Below, in pieces: positions 1 through 8,451 of a stretch of 57,148 nucleotides of DNA. The notes under the pieces were generated by a model that worked only from the letters and a program-made list of their open reading frames with translations, ran no database searches and was not told where the DNA came from. Position 1 is the stretch's first letter. Every line of letters starts with the position of its first letter. The DNA is from Limnohabitans sp. Rim8 (GTDB taxonomy: Bacteria > Pseudomonadota > Gammaproteobacteria > Burkholderiales > Burkholderiaceae_C). Made by a program: the position numbers and the translations under genes. Where the stretch lies: NCBI GenBank assembly GCA_945901045.1, contig CAMDKK010000020.1:1-57148 (forward strand), read 5' to 3'.

Positions 1-243
1 GAACCCGTTTGTGCCCAGGACACTGCCATAGCGCATGGTGGCCGCCTTGAGATCGGCCATGGCCGCCACATCGGTATTGACCTTGGCTTGCTGGACGTAT
101 TGAAAGCCAGCGAAGGAGCCGACCAGCGCGATGACGGAGACCAAAATACCGATAGCCACTTGCACGGTGGTGATGCCGCGCTGGGCTTGTTTGTGCGCCG
201 TCTGGCGCCGCGAGCAGAAAGCAGGTGAAGCGAAATTTTTCAT
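1..243 (-). CDS. pilS: Type IVb major pilin PilS, N-terminal part
   Basis: This is the start of the pilus subunit gene, truncated by the window edge, so only 81 codons are visible. The product begins with a basic leader of 23 residues ending in QRG. A strongly hydrophobic helix (ITTVQVAIGILVSVIALVG) then follows, as expected for a prepilin cleaved after Gly by a prepilin peptidase. After cleavage the helix would anchor the subunit in the inner membrane before pilus assembly. The mature residue 5 is Gln rather than the usual Glu. The gene is last in the visible pilL-like/N/O/P/Q/R/S order, matching R64-type thin pilus operons, with 117 bp separating it from pilR. It could be a minor pilin or pseudopilin, but its position favours PilS. 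Confidence 0.8.
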   Translation of the reverse strand, partial: MKNFASPAFCSRRQTAHKQAQRGITTVQVAIGILVSVIALVGSFAGFQYVQQAKVNTDVAAMADLKAATMRYGSVLGTNGF

Positions 244-360
244 GATGTAGTCCCTATGAAGTGAATGACGATTGAAAATAAAAGGGTGGGGGTTCAAGAT
301 GGGTTTAAGTCATTGCAGCGCTCCTTGGGTCAGGGCTAGGGTGAGGGATGATGCGGGGGG

Positions 361-1434
361 TTAACGCGACTGGCTTTGCATGTAGCGACTGGTCGCTTCG
401 TTCACGCCGCTTTGTTGCACAGCCATTTGGTACATGAAAACCATGCCGGTCAAAATAGAAAACACGGTGCCGGTCACGATGGTCATGGACTTGACGCGTT
501 GCACGATCAGGGGCATGGCGTCGGTGCCCAAGTGCGACAGGGCCGAGTCAAAGCTTTTGTTGCGCGCGGCGTCTTCGATCAGGTCCAAAATTTTGTAAGA
601 AAACAGGCCGGTGTTCATGGCGGTTAAAGGGTTGGCGCCGACCACCGCCAGTTTTTGGCGCATGTTCATGATGTGCCAATTGAGCCAGGGTGAGGCACAC
701 GGTTGCATCCGTGCCAAGGCTGCGTCCAGCTCCATCCCCGCAGCCAGCAAACCGCCCAACACGCCCAAAAAAACCGCTGACTGCCGGTCGCGGTAAATAG
801 ACCAAGGCGGCACCTGGTCAAACACGCTGCGTACCCGACCTGTCCAGCGCGGGATGGACCAGAGGTAGAGAAAGATGAACACAAAAATAGAGCCCATCAC
901 CTGCCAGTGCTGAGCCAGGGCAATTTCAAAATGGATCAGCGGCAAGGTCCAGGCAGGCCAGTATTTTTCGGTCACGACTTTGAGCAACTCGGGCCACAGC
1001 GAGTTGCCGCAGAACCAACCGGTCAAGCAGATGGCTGCCAGGCTCATGGCTGGCTCGGCGATGGCGGCCAGCACCAAGCCATTGATCTCGGCGCTGGCGT
1101 TGCGCTGCGCATTGACCGAGCGCAGGCCTAGCGTCAGATGGCCGGAGGCCTCCGCGGCTTCAAGAATCAACGCTTCTTCTTGGGGGATGAAGGGGGCAAT
1201 GGCCACGGCGAAGGCCATGCCGTTGTCCAGCCGCTTGACAATGGCGCGGTGCGCCAAGTGAATGTCGTTGTTGCGTGAACTTTCGCGGCTGGCCCAGGCG
1301 CTGAACAGCTCACGGATGGTGGAAACTCTGCGCGAGCCGGTTTCGGCAAAGTTGGCTTCGAGCAGCGTGTAAATTTCACCTCGCTCGCTCATGAAGGCGT
1401 TTTTGGCCAAAAAAATAGACAGCTGATGGAGCAT
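361..1434 (-). CDS. pilR: Type IVb pilus inner-membrane platform protein PilR
   Basis: A GspF/PilC-type membrane platform protein of about 357 residues. It should sit in the inner membrane and couple the PilQ ATPase to pilin assembly. Hydrophobic segments lie near residues 125-150, 170-190, 215-235 and 325-345, and two T2SSF-like helical domains flank them, as in the R64 PilR family. An in-frame TTG at 1443 overlaps the pilQ stop. I prefer the ATG at 1434, but neither start has a clear ribosome-binding site, so expression is probably by translational coupling. It lies directly after pilQ and before pilS. Confidence 0.85.
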   Translation of the reverse strand: MLHQLSIFLAKNAFMSERGEIYTLLEANFAETGSRRVSTIRELFSAWASRESSRNNDIHLAHRAIVKRLDNGMAFAVAIAPFIPQEEALILEAAEASGHLTLGLRSVNAQRNASAEINGLVLAAIAEPAMSLAAICLTGWFCGNSLWPELLKVVTEKYWPAWTLPLIHFEIALAQHWQVMGSIFVFIFLYLWSIPRWTGRVRSVFDQVPPWSIYRDRQSAVFLGVLGGLLAAGMELDAALARMQPCASPWLNWHIMNMRQKLAVVGANPLTAMNTGLFSYKILDLIEDAARNKSFDSALSHLGTDAMPLIVQRVKSMTIVTGTVFSILTGMVFMYQMAVQQSGVNEATSRYMQSQSR

Positions 1435-1439
1435 GGTGA

Positions 1440-3209
1440 TCAATGTGGCGATGAAGTGGGGACCGTGGCCAAACGGCGCACAGCGGCGGGGGGCTCGATG
1501 GCATGCAAAAGGTAGGTGTCGAAGGATTCAAAATCGGCTTCGATGTCATTGGGGTCGACCAGTCCGGCGCAGGCTTTGTACAGCGCGTGCTCGTAGGCTG
1601 TTTTGCCTGCCATGACGCTGGAGTCAAAGCCGTGCTGGCGCTGCGAGCGCCACAGATGCTCAACCTGCATCCAGTCGCGCTCACGGATGGCGTGCAAGAT
1701 GGCTTCGTTGGGGGTCAGGATTTCGGCCACCACCGTCAGACCTTTGGTGCCGGCCAGTCCCACTGATTCGACTTTGCAGTGTGGGCAGCCTTGTTCATTG
1801 GCGACAAACATGGTGCCCGGGTCGACCGCAAATTTATGGCGCAGCTGCTGTTGTGTGCGTTCAGGCAGGTGCGCGGTGGCGGGCAACTTGCAATGGGGGC
1901 ACAGCTTGGGCAAGAGCTTTTGGTACATGACCGCCGAGAGGTATTTTTTGGCCGCCAGGGTGGAGGGGTGCAGGCCGATTTCCTCGCCCGTCAAGCGGGC
2001 CAACACGTCCACGCAGCCGTCGCCGTGCACGGTGGTGAAAACGCGGTGACCGGTGCGGTTGAATTCCGAGGCAAGGGAGGCGGAGTCGTGATCGCGAATT
2101 TCGCCCAGCATGAGCACGTCGGGGTCCATGCGCAAGACGCTGCGCAGGGCCGATAAGAATTTCATTTTGACCACATCGTCGGGGTCGTCGGAGTTGCGTT
2201 GCACCGAGATTTGGCGCATGAAGGGGTTGAGGTATTCGACCGGATCTTCGACGCCGAAAATTTTCAGCTGCTCTCGCTCTGGCAAGGCGTAAATGAAGGA
2301 GCGCAGCGCTGTGGACTTGCCCGAGCCGGTAGAGCCGGCAATGACCATCATGCCGGCATTGCGGCGGATGGCGGGAAGGATCTGGCTCTGGACGTGGTAG
2401 GGCGAGTAGCCCAGGCTCTCGATGCTGGGGATGGTGCTTTTGGGGTCGCTTTCGAGCAAACGCATGACCACGTCGTAGCCGTTGACCAGGGGGTAGCCGT
2501 TGAAACGTCCGTTGTAGGTTTTTTGGTTGACCACTTGCTCGGTGATCGTGTTCATGGGCCGTTCAAAGGACAGCGCCCCAGCCGAGTTGGTGCCACTTTT
2601 GGTGCGCTTGGAGTACGCCGAGGACAGTGCTCCCTTGACCAGTTCAGTGGGCAGCCATTTCCATTCGCGCAGCCGTCCAAAAATGCGCAGCTTAATCGGC
2701 GTGGTCTTGGTGTTCGTGATTTCGAAATGGATGTCAGATGCCTCCAACTGGATGGCCGAGCTGACCAGGTCGTCGTAGGCGACGATGAATTTGTTGTCTT
2801 CGTTTAAGACCACCGCGTCGTGGAACAATGAACGCTTGTCGTGCTGATTGCGAATGCCTTGCTGGTTGCGAATGTCTTGCAGCAGCGCTTCGCTGGTGAT
2901 CCATTCACGCACGGGGGTGCATAAAAACCGCGGACCTTTGAGCGTGCTGAGCAAGCTCAGGTAGTTGCTGGAGCCGTAGAAGGTACTGGTGCAGACCACG
3001 CCCACTTCGGCGCAACCCAAGTCGAGCACACACACTGATTTTTGCAAGGTGATGTTGACGGTGTTGGGGATCACCCCTTTGAAAGAGTCCAGATCTTCCA
3101 GGCGGCTGATTTTGGCCGGGGTTTTGGAAGTAACGGCCGGCAAGCCCGCAGTGAGCGGGGGATCTGTCGTCAGCACAGGGTTGGGCAGTGGGGGGCTCAT
3201 GGGGCTCAT
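1440..3209 (-). CDS. pilQ: Type IVb pilus assembly ATPase PilQ
   Basis: A GspE/PilB-superfamily secretion ATPase of 589 residues that powers pilus extension from the cytoplasm. With numbering from the chosen start, an ASDIHFE Asp box lies near 157-163, the Walker A motif GSTGSGKST near 292-300, Walker B (VLMLGEIRD) near 365-373 and the His box (TTVHGDG) near 392. Two CPHC pairs near 437 and 475 resemble the zinc-binding insertion of GspE-type ATPases. The start at 3209 overlaps the pilP stop (TGATG) and has GAGGT about 8 nt upstream. The in-frame extension to 3263 lies inside pilP and is probably not translated. R64-type operons use this same ATPase name and position; it is not the secretin called PilQ in type IVa systems. 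Confidence 0.92.
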   Translation of the reverse strand: MSPMSPPLPNPVLTTDPPLTAGLPAVTSKTPAKISRLEDLDSFKGVIPNTVNITLQKSVCVLDLGCAEVGVVCTSTFYGSSNYLSLLSTLKGPRFLCTPVREWITSEALLQDIRNQQGIRNQHDKRSLFHDAVVLNEDNKFIVAYDDLVSSAIQLEASDIHFEITNTKTTPIKLRIFGRLREWKWLPTELVKGALSSAYSKRTKSGTNSAGALSFERPMNTITEQVVNQKTYNGRFNGYPLVNGYDVVMRLLESDPKSTIPSIESLGYSPYHVQSQILPAIRRNAGMMVIAGSTGSGKSTALRSFIYALPEREQLKIFGVEDPVEYLNPFMRQISVQRNSDDPDDVVKMKFLSALRSVLRMDPDVLMLGEIRDHDSASLASEFNRTGHRVFTTVHGDGCVDVLARLTGEEIGLHPSTLAAKKYLSAVMYQKLLPKLCPHCKLPATAHLPERTQQQLRHKFAVDPGTMFVANEQGCPHCKVESVGLAGTKGLTVVAEILTPNEAILHAIRERDWMQVEHLWRSQRQHGFDSSVMAGKTAYEHALYKACAGLVDPNDIEADFESFDTYLLHAIEPPAAVRRLATVPTSSPH

Positions 3210-3742
3210 CAACTGACCTCGAAGTACATGACTTTGACTTCGCACTCTTGGCGCAGACTGCATTTGCTCAGGTGCACTGCTTGGGACGTGATTTTTTCAA
3301 TCACCCAGCCGCCGTGTAAGCGATCACCGACCGACAAGTACCGCACTTGGCCATTGACATTGAATTCGGCGGTGGCCTTATAGCGGTTCAGATACAGTCC
3401 CACCAACACGGCGCTTTGGCCCTGACTGGCAGCCCCGGGCGGTAAGGGCGTGGACAAGCTGGGAGGGCGAGGGAGTGTGGGTGTGGGTGTGGGTGTGGGT
3501 GCCGCTGTAGCCGGGCTTGGGGAGGCACCGCCCGGCAGTTTCTCTGGCAGTCTGCCCAGGACGGGGTCGGACTGGGCGGTACTTTTTCTTTGCGCAGCCT
3601 GCACGATGTCGTCCACCGTTTTGCGGGCATTTTGTGGGGCTGGGTTGATCCCTGGCGTTGCAGCGGTAGAGGGTGGGGCTGCGTGGGCGCAGGCTTGCAG
3701 GCACACCCAGGCTGTGAACAGGGCCCATTTATTTGCGCACAT
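3209..3742 (-). CDS. pilP: Type IVb pilus biogenesis protein PilP
   Basis: A 177-residue exported protein. It has a Sec-type signal (WALFTAWVCLQACAHA), a long Pro/Thr-rich linker (residues about 25-100), and a compact C-terminal domain from residue 105. The C-terminal domain has the recurring pattern of T2SS-C/PilP proteins: VLVGLYLNRYKATAEFNVNG, then GDRLHGGWVIEKI. In the family it acts in the periplasm, linking inner-membrane parts to the secretin. The linker contains four tandem GTGTGG units on the plus strand (3475-3498), encoding Pro-Thr repeats. The start overlaps the end of pilO by 14 nt and the stop overlaps pilQ, so the genes are coupled. The two cysteines in the C-terminal domain could form a disulfide. 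Confidence 0.8.
   Translation of the reverse strand: MCANKWALFTAWVCLQACAHAAPPSTAATPGINPAPQNARKTVDDIVQAAQRKSTAQSDPVLGRLPEKLPGGASPSPATAAPTPTPTPTLPRPPSLSTPLPPGAASQGQSAVLVGLYLNRYKATAEFNVNGQVRYLSVGDRLHGGWVIEKITSQAVHLSKCSLRQECEVKVMYFEVS
3475..3498. repeat. GTGTGG x4 hexanucleotide tandem repeat inside pilP
   Basis: Four perfect copies of GTGTGG lie within the coding sequence of the PilP linker and encode alternating Pro and Thr. Because the unit is 6 bp, loss or gain of copies would keep the reading frame and only change linker length. Confidence 0.9.
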
Positions 3743-5060
3743 AAGCCATACCTGAAGCGGTGAAAGTCACCGTATCCAAACGCTCATCGATTAAAAAACT
3801 GAATTTGTCCAGCGTGAAGTGGGTGCCCAAAGTGGCAAAGATGTCGCGGGTCAAGGACCAGTCAACCGCCGTCACACTCCAGGGCATGGCATAAATGGCG
3901 TTGGGGTGGTCGCTCACTTGTAGCGCGGTGAGGCCGGGGGGGATGGCTTGTTGCGTCGCAGGGCTCAGTTGCAGGGTCCATTTCAGGCCTTTGAGTTTTT
4001 GCATATGCACGCCCATCTGAAACACAAAATCATCGCGGCTGGGCCATGAGGCCAGGGGGGGCAATTTTTGCTGCGTCAAGGACAGCTTTAAGCCGTGTTG
4101 CAAGGTTTTCAGATCGCCCAGGGGCGTCTTATCTGTGCCACCAATAGACAACTTGCCCCATTCTGTGGGCGCAGCACGGCGAAAGTCTTCAAAGGTGCCG
4201 CCGGTGGACTGCCAGGTCAGCTGACATTGGGCCAGGGTGCAGGTGATGTCGCTCAAGGTCCAGCCCTCGACTTGGACGGGGAGTTGGCGCAACAGATCGT
4301 TAATGGGTTCAACGACCGTGGGCACCAGCAGGTAGTCTTGCACCAAAACCGTTTTGATCGAGGTGTCATAGAGGTAGGCTGGTGTTTTTAAGGCGCTATT
4401 GAATTGGTCTTCCAGCTTTTTTTGGTTGAGCTCGTACCAATCCCAGGCCCAAAAAAGCAGAAGAATTGCCACCAGAGCGATGGCTGCAGAAAGAGCGAGC
4501 AAGATTTTTTTGTCGTTTTTCAGTGTTCCAAGTTTGATTTTTTTGCCTTTACCGCCTTCAAGCAATTCGGTCAGGGTGAACGGATGATCCAGACTCATGC
4601 CTTCGGGTGCGATGTCGCCGTGGGTCACAAAGTACCGACCACTGCTTTCGCACAGACCCACAAATTTGAGGTAGTGGGTCGCTATGTCGGTGATGGTCAG
4701 TTGTTCGTCCATGACCACGTTGCCATCGACCAAACCAATGGCATAGGCCATGGGCTCCTCGGTGTGCTCGATGCGCAACAGCGCCAAGGTGGTGGTGCGC
4801 CTGAACCGAGGGTGCGTCGCTATTTGGGCCGCCACACTGTAGACGCGGTATTTTTTCAGGGCTTCGTGCGCGGTGCTGCTGGTGATGCCCATGTTGACAT
4901 CGGCCCCATTTTTGTATTGCAAAAAATAGCGGTAGCCTTCGGTAATCATTTGATTGATCTGGTCGTGAATCAGCAACTTGTTGGCAAAAGGGTCCAGCAC
5001 CTGCCAGTGCAAATTGCTGACAAGCACCTCTTTTTTATCGGGCCAAGTTAAGAGTTGCAT
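3729..5060 (-). CDS. pilO: Type IVb pilus biogenesis protein PilO (PilO2 type)
   Basis: A 443-residue bitopic membrane protein. Residues 1-175 form a cytoplasmic domain, one membrane helix follows near 184-208 (ILLALSAAIALVAILLLFWAW), and the remainder is periplasmic. Length and topology match PilO of R64-type pili, a structural component of the inner-membrane alignment complex. It is unrelated in sequence to the short PilO of type IVa pili. The ATG at 5060 is 13 nt after the pilN stop, with TAAAGG overlapping that stop as a likely ribosome-binding site. The 3' end overlaps pilP. Two cysteines in the periplasmic part (ITCTLAQC) may pair. Confidence 0.82.
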   Translation of the reverse strand: MQLLTWPDKKEVLVSNLHWQVLDPFANKLLIHDQINQMITEGYRYFLQYKNGADVNMGITSSTAHEALKKYRVYSVAAQIATHPRFRRTTTLALLRIEHTEEPMAYAIGLVDGNVVMDEQLTITDIATHYLKFVGLCESSGRYFVTHGDIAPEGMSLDHPFTLTELLEGGKGKKIKLGTLKNDKKILLALSAAIALVAILLLFWAWDWYELNQKKLEDQFNSALKTPAYLYDTSIKTVLVQDYLLVPTVVEPINDLLRQLPVQVEGWTLSDITCTLAQCQLTWQSTGGTFEDFRRAAPTEWGKLSIGGTDKTPLGDLKTLQHGLKLSLTQQKLPPLASWPSRDDFVFQMGVHMQKLKGLKWTLQLSPATQQAIPPGLTALQVSDHPNAIYAMPWSVTAVDWSLTRDIFATLGTHFTLDKFSFLIDERLDTVTFTASGMAYVRK

Positions 5061-5073
5061 GTCGCGTAGGCCT

Positions 5074-6744
5074 TTAGAGGCTTTTGAGAATGCGCGGTGT
5101 GACGATCACCACAAACAGGCTTTGGGTGTTCGCTACCGAGGTGGATGCGCCGCCAATGCCGTTGTTGGTGCGCGCGTTAGCGTTCTCGCCACTCGAGCCG
5201 ACGATCACCATAGATTCTTCTTGGTTGAGCAACAGGTTGCCAATGGTTTTGGTGCCTGTGGTGTTGGCCCACTGAATTTGTTGTAAGGAGCTCCCCGATC
5301 CTGTGCTGGCCGAGCCAATGTCCACGAGATCGGAAATGTCCACTGACATATTGATCAAGATGGTGTTGTTTTCGCGGATGGTGGGCAAGATGCGCAAGAA
5401 CGAACCCGTGGTGATGGAGCCGGGCAGAAGGCCCGGTGTACTGGTGCCCCCCGCCACGGTGCTGGGCACTGAGATGGTTTGGGCCAAGAAGCCCACCGTT
5501 TTGAAGGAGCCCGTCATCGCCGGCACGCGGTTGGTCGTGATGACCGATGTGCTGCTGTCGCCCACAACGGTGCCAAATTGATTGAGGCCTTGGACGACGA
5601 ATTTGCTGCCATTGAAGCGGGACAGCGAATTGTTCATGCTGAAGGTCAAATTTCCTGCCACCGACGTGGTGCGGGTGGCTGGCGGGGTGACGTTGAAGCT
5701 GGAGTTGTCGATACCGTCGGCGCTGAGCACTTTGTAAACGCTGGTCAGGTCAAAGCCCGCTTCGGATATTTTGTCCAAATTGACACGCAAAATGCGCACG
5801 TCGATGATGACCTGTTGACCCAATACCGAGGTCTCGTTTTGGATGATTCGCTCAATTTTGTTCAGGGCGTCGCGCGTGTCTGTCACCGTGACCACACCGG
5901 TGGATTCGTTCATGGTGACTTTGCCCAAAGAGCTGCTGGCCGACTCCAACATCGGCTTGAGTAATTTCCAGAACGAATACGCGACCCGGATACCCACGGA
6001 CGCATTGCTGCTGAAGCTGCCGGTGGAGCCGCTGTTGGCAGCGCCAGTTTGACCTGTGCTGGCCTGCCCTCCCTTGGACATGCTGTCGTTCAAGTCGACA
6101 TCGCCAGGACTGATGTTGGACAGATTAAAGGTTTTGGTGAGCAGGCGATAAAAATAGATGGCGCCGTCTTTGTATTCCCACTCCACACCTGCGGCATTGG
6201 CCACTTCTTTGACATAAGCGTGCAGCGTGCCCGTAAAGTCCAACCGAACTTGCAAGCGGTTGTTCATCGGCACCACGCTGGCGCTCGGGGGCTCGTTGGC
6301 GTCTTTGGGGGTTGGCGCTGCCGCAGCGGCTGCCCCGGCGCCTTGCCCCCCGGCAGCAGGCATGGCGATCAGCTCGACATCGGGGTTGATGCGCACCGGG
6401 ATGCCCGTGGCCAAATAAATATTGCGCGCCGCTTGCGCCACCGAGCCAAAACCCACACCCCTGGATTGCAGAGAAATGGTTTCAAAAAATGAACTCGGTA
6501 AACCGGCGGCGTAAGGCAAATCGATGGGCTTATCGCCCAAGTAGTTACCCTTGATGTAGGTCATCCTGGCTTCGCGTTGCAGTTGCGTTTTGCCTGCCCG
6601 CACAGCCTGTTCAGCTTCTTGATTGACCTTGTCTTTGGTTTTGTTCACTTCAGCCGGCGTGACGGCGCACCCACCGAGCAGCCCCAGGCACAAGATGCTC
6701 AGGCACAACTGGACTGAATGGGGCAATTTCAAAGCCTTTGGCAT
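5074..6744 (-). CDS. pilN: Type IVb pilus secretin PilN (outer-membrane lipoprotein)
   Basis: The outer-membrane channel through which the pilus emerges, about 556 residues. From the ATG at 6744 the product starts with a lipoprotein signal ending in LGLLGGC, a good lipobox. Short N-domains follow, then a Gly/Ser-rich stretch near 240-265, and a C-terminal secretin domain that ends in FVVIVTPRIL, a typical secretin tail. R64 PilN and TcpC/BfpB are lipoprotein secretins of this kind. An in-frame ATG at 6792 would place extra charged sequence before the signal, so I reject it. The start overlaps the upstream gene by 16 nt. Confidence 0.9.
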   Translation of the reverse strand: MPKALKLPHSVQLCLSILCLGLLGGCAVTPAEVNKTKDKVNQEAEQAVRAGKTQLQREARMTYIKGNYLGDKPIDLPYAAGLPSSFFETISLQSRGVGFGSVAQAARNIYLATGIPVRINPDVELIAMPAAGGQGAGAAAAAAPTPKDANEPPSASVVPMNNRLQVRLDFTGTLHAYVKEVANAAGVEWEYKDGAIYFYRLLTKTFNLSNISPGDVDLNDSMSKGGQASTGQTGAANSGSTGSFSSNASVGIRVAYSFWKLLKPMLESASSSLGKVTMNESTGVVTVTDTRDALNKIERIIQNETSVLGQQVIIDVRILRVNLDKISEAGFDLTSVYKVLSADGIDNSSFNVTPPATRTTSVAGNLTFSMNNSLSRFNGSKFVVQGLNQFGTVVGDSSTSVITTNRVPAMTGSFKTVGFLAQTISVPSTVAGGTSTPGLLPGSITTGSFLRILPTIRENNTILINMSVDISDLVDIGSASTGSGSSLQQIQWANTTGTKTIGNLLLNQEESMVIVGSSGENANARTNNGIGGASTSVANTQSLFVVIVTPRILKSL

Positions 6745-7448
6745 GCTTGAGAGACGTGAAGAATGCGGATGACTCGGTTGGCGTAGGAACACGCATGCAG
6801 CGGGTAGTTGGATCTCTCGGTATCGACCATGACCATTTCAATGGCTTCATGCAAGTCTTTGGCGGGGTAGGCCGTGTTGCGCGCTGGAAAATCTTTACCC
6901 GCATCCCAGATCAGCTGTACACCCTGCGTAGTCGTCCAGCGGCGCAGCGCCAAAAAAAGTGTTTCATCGGTGGCCAGGATTTCAAAGGAAATTGTGTCGG
7001 GGGCCGGACTTTGAGAGCGATCCGATTCCTGCTTGCCGCTGGGCAGGGAATGCGGGACGGGGCTGGGGGCCAACTTCACCGTTTGGATTTCGGCAATAGG
7101 TTTGGCAATCTCTTCGGTATCCATAGAATCGAGAATGCGCTTCAGGATCAATTTCATCGCAGGGGATCTTTCCAGCGTCTCACCGCCTTGCGCTGCGGAG
7201 ACTGAGGCCTCCGCTTCCGTAATTGCCGGCCGCAATTTCAAGACGTACACCGGTTGCGGGAGACTGTCGGTAGCAGCACTGCTCAACCTGCCCAGGCCCA
7301 GGAGCGCAATGATCACAATTGACTGGATGCCATCGATCGACGCGAAAGGGGCAGGCAGAGACCACAAACGGGGAACCGAAGGTAAAGGCAAAGCCGCTGA
7401 AATCGGTTCAGGCTGGTGCCATGCGCAAAAACTGCACCAAAAAATCAT
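6729..7448 (-). CDS. pilL: TcpQ-domain protein, PilL-like, first gene of pilus operon
   Basis: A protein of 239 residues whose last 85 resemble the TcpQ / PilL C-terminal domain (ETLFLALRRWTTTQGVQLIW, then NRVIRILHVSQAC). In TCP and R64 pili this domain helps stabilise and localise the secretin. A hydrophobic segment near residues 43-60 could be a signal peptide, but about 42 atypical residues precede it, so the start codon is uncertain. The visible start is ATG at 7448. R64 PilL is longer and is a lipoprotein. No lipobox is obvious here, so I call it PilL-like. It is followed directly by pilN and no pilM was found. Confidence 0.65.
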   Translation of the reverse strand: MIFWCSFCAWHQPEPISAALPLPSVPRLWSLPAPFASIDGIQSIVIIALLGLGRLSSAATDSLPQPVYVLKLRPAITEAEASVSAAQGGETLERSPAMKLILKRILDSMDTEEIAKPIAEIQTVKLAPSPVPHSLPSGKQESDRSQSPAPDTISFEILATDETLFLALRRWTTTQGVQLIWDAGKDFPARNTAYPAKDLHEAIEMVMVDTERSNYPLHACSYANRVIRILHVSQACQRL

Positions 7449-7505
7449 TGTCTAAAACATCCTTTTCCGACATACACCTGTGTTTGGAAAACGTATATTT
7501 ATCAC

Positions 7506-7533
7506 AATGTATCATCAAAATGATAATTGTCAA
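7506..7533 (-). promoter_or_regulatory. Likely promoter of pilus operon with internal palindrome
   Basis: Reading towards the pilus genes, a perfect TTGACA (plus-strand 7528-7533) is followed after 16 bp by TACATT (7506-7511). The spacer carries an inverted repeat, TATCAT-CAAA-ATGATA (7510-7525), placed where a repressor would block RNA polymerase. The sequence resembles a partial Fur box (AATGATAATTGTCA), but this is only a visual match. Confidence 0.45.
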
Positions 7534-7606
7534 TAATTTTTTACGTATTTCTGATAAATTCAAAATACTCACGAAACCTCTACCGAAGTCCAAACTCGTC
7601 AATACG

Positions 7607-7714
7607 AGCGTCGCGAAGCAATCTATTTTTGCTTGTCAATCAAACACTTATGGATCGCCGTATCCCGCCACGGCGCAAGCGCCTCGCAGCTCAAGACCGC
7701 TCCTCGCGATGACA
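7607..7714. repeat. Degenerate REP-like palindromic repeat
   Basis: The segment starts with GCGTCGCGAAGCAATC, contains ATGGATCGCC near its centre and ends with GCTCCTCGCGATGAC. These arms resemble the common intergenic palindromes of proteobacteria built from GCGAAGCAATC / ATGGATTGC / CTCCTCGCAATGACG. The arms no longer match well, so this is a decayed copy. Confidence 0.4.
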
Positions 7715-7799
7715 GATGCAAATGCACATAATAAAAATATAACGTAATTATTTATAATTATCATTGTTATTTTTTGTATCAAGAATACAATTTGACCCA

Positions 7800-8357
7800 T
7801 GAAACGGCTGAACACCTTTGAGTCCAGACTCATCTCACAAGGTGAACAAAAGCACGCGCGTTTCAAAAAGCCGGCCATAAGGTTGGAACGAAGTTCATTG
7901 CCTATGTGCCCATGGCCAAGTACCGCACAGAGTGACGCAATGGCCTTGAGACCCCTTAGCGCAGGGGTGCTCCAGGCATGGTCTACAGCACGCCCTCAAG
8001 GACTTGGAGCGAGCGCACAAGAACTTCTTTGCCAAACGTGCCGACCGCCCACGCTTCAAGCGCAAAGGCGATGCCCAGTGTTCTCGCCACCCAGATGCCA
8101 AGCAGGTCGAGATCGATCAATTCAACAGTCGCATCAAGCTGCCCAAGCTGAAATGGATTCGCTATCGCAACAGCAGGGATATTCTTGGTGTTGCAAAGAA
8201 CACCACTGTCAGTCAGTCCGTCGGCAAATCGTTGGCCAGCATACAGACCGAAGGCGAGATGGGTCAGCCACTCCCCACGTCCCCAACCGCTGTTGGTATC
8301 GATGGTGGCGTTGCACGTTTTGCCACACTGAGCGATGGCGACTGCATTGACCGCTCA
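7800..8357 (+). pseudogene. Ruined IS200/IS605-family tnpB (orfB) remnant
   Basis: Pieces of a TnpB/OrfB transposon-associated nuclease can be read in more than one frame. The N-terminal piece AGHKVGTKFIAYVPMAKYRTE runs into TGA at 7933 and TAG at 7957. Both fall where family members have Trp (TEW...ETPW). After a frameshift, a longer block follows: LQHALKDLERAHKNFFAKRA, then FNSRIKLPKLKWIRYRNSR, then VGIDGGVARFATLSDG, the last containing the first RuvC Asp motif. Homology stops near 8357, so the rest of RuvC and the zinc finger are gone. No intact tnpA is adjacent. It sits between the pilus operon and the kinases. Confidence 0.8.
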
Positions 8358-8451
8358 ATAGTTGCTGCAGCGCGGCAACTTGAAGGCGAGTTTTCAGATG
8401 TTGCAGTTGATCGGAATCAACAAATCTACCAAACTGTGAGAAATCCGAGCG

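Larger units (their letters stand above)
7449..7798. other. AT-rich non-coding upstream region of pilus operon
   Basis: I see no gene here. The DNA is much more AT-rich than its surroundings, especially at 7480-7570 and 7720-7795. It holds the pilus promoter and a REP-like remnant. A second A/T-rich inverted stretch around 7745-7775 (ATAATTATCATTGTTATT) looks like another degenerate operator. Low GC next to a surface-structure operon often marks transferred or silenced DNA, but this is an inference. Confidence 0.5.

Noticed and set aside
4404-5051. Plus-strand open frame inside pilO
   Set aside because: pilO is well supported by family, operon order and start signals, so the antisense frame is a composition shadow.
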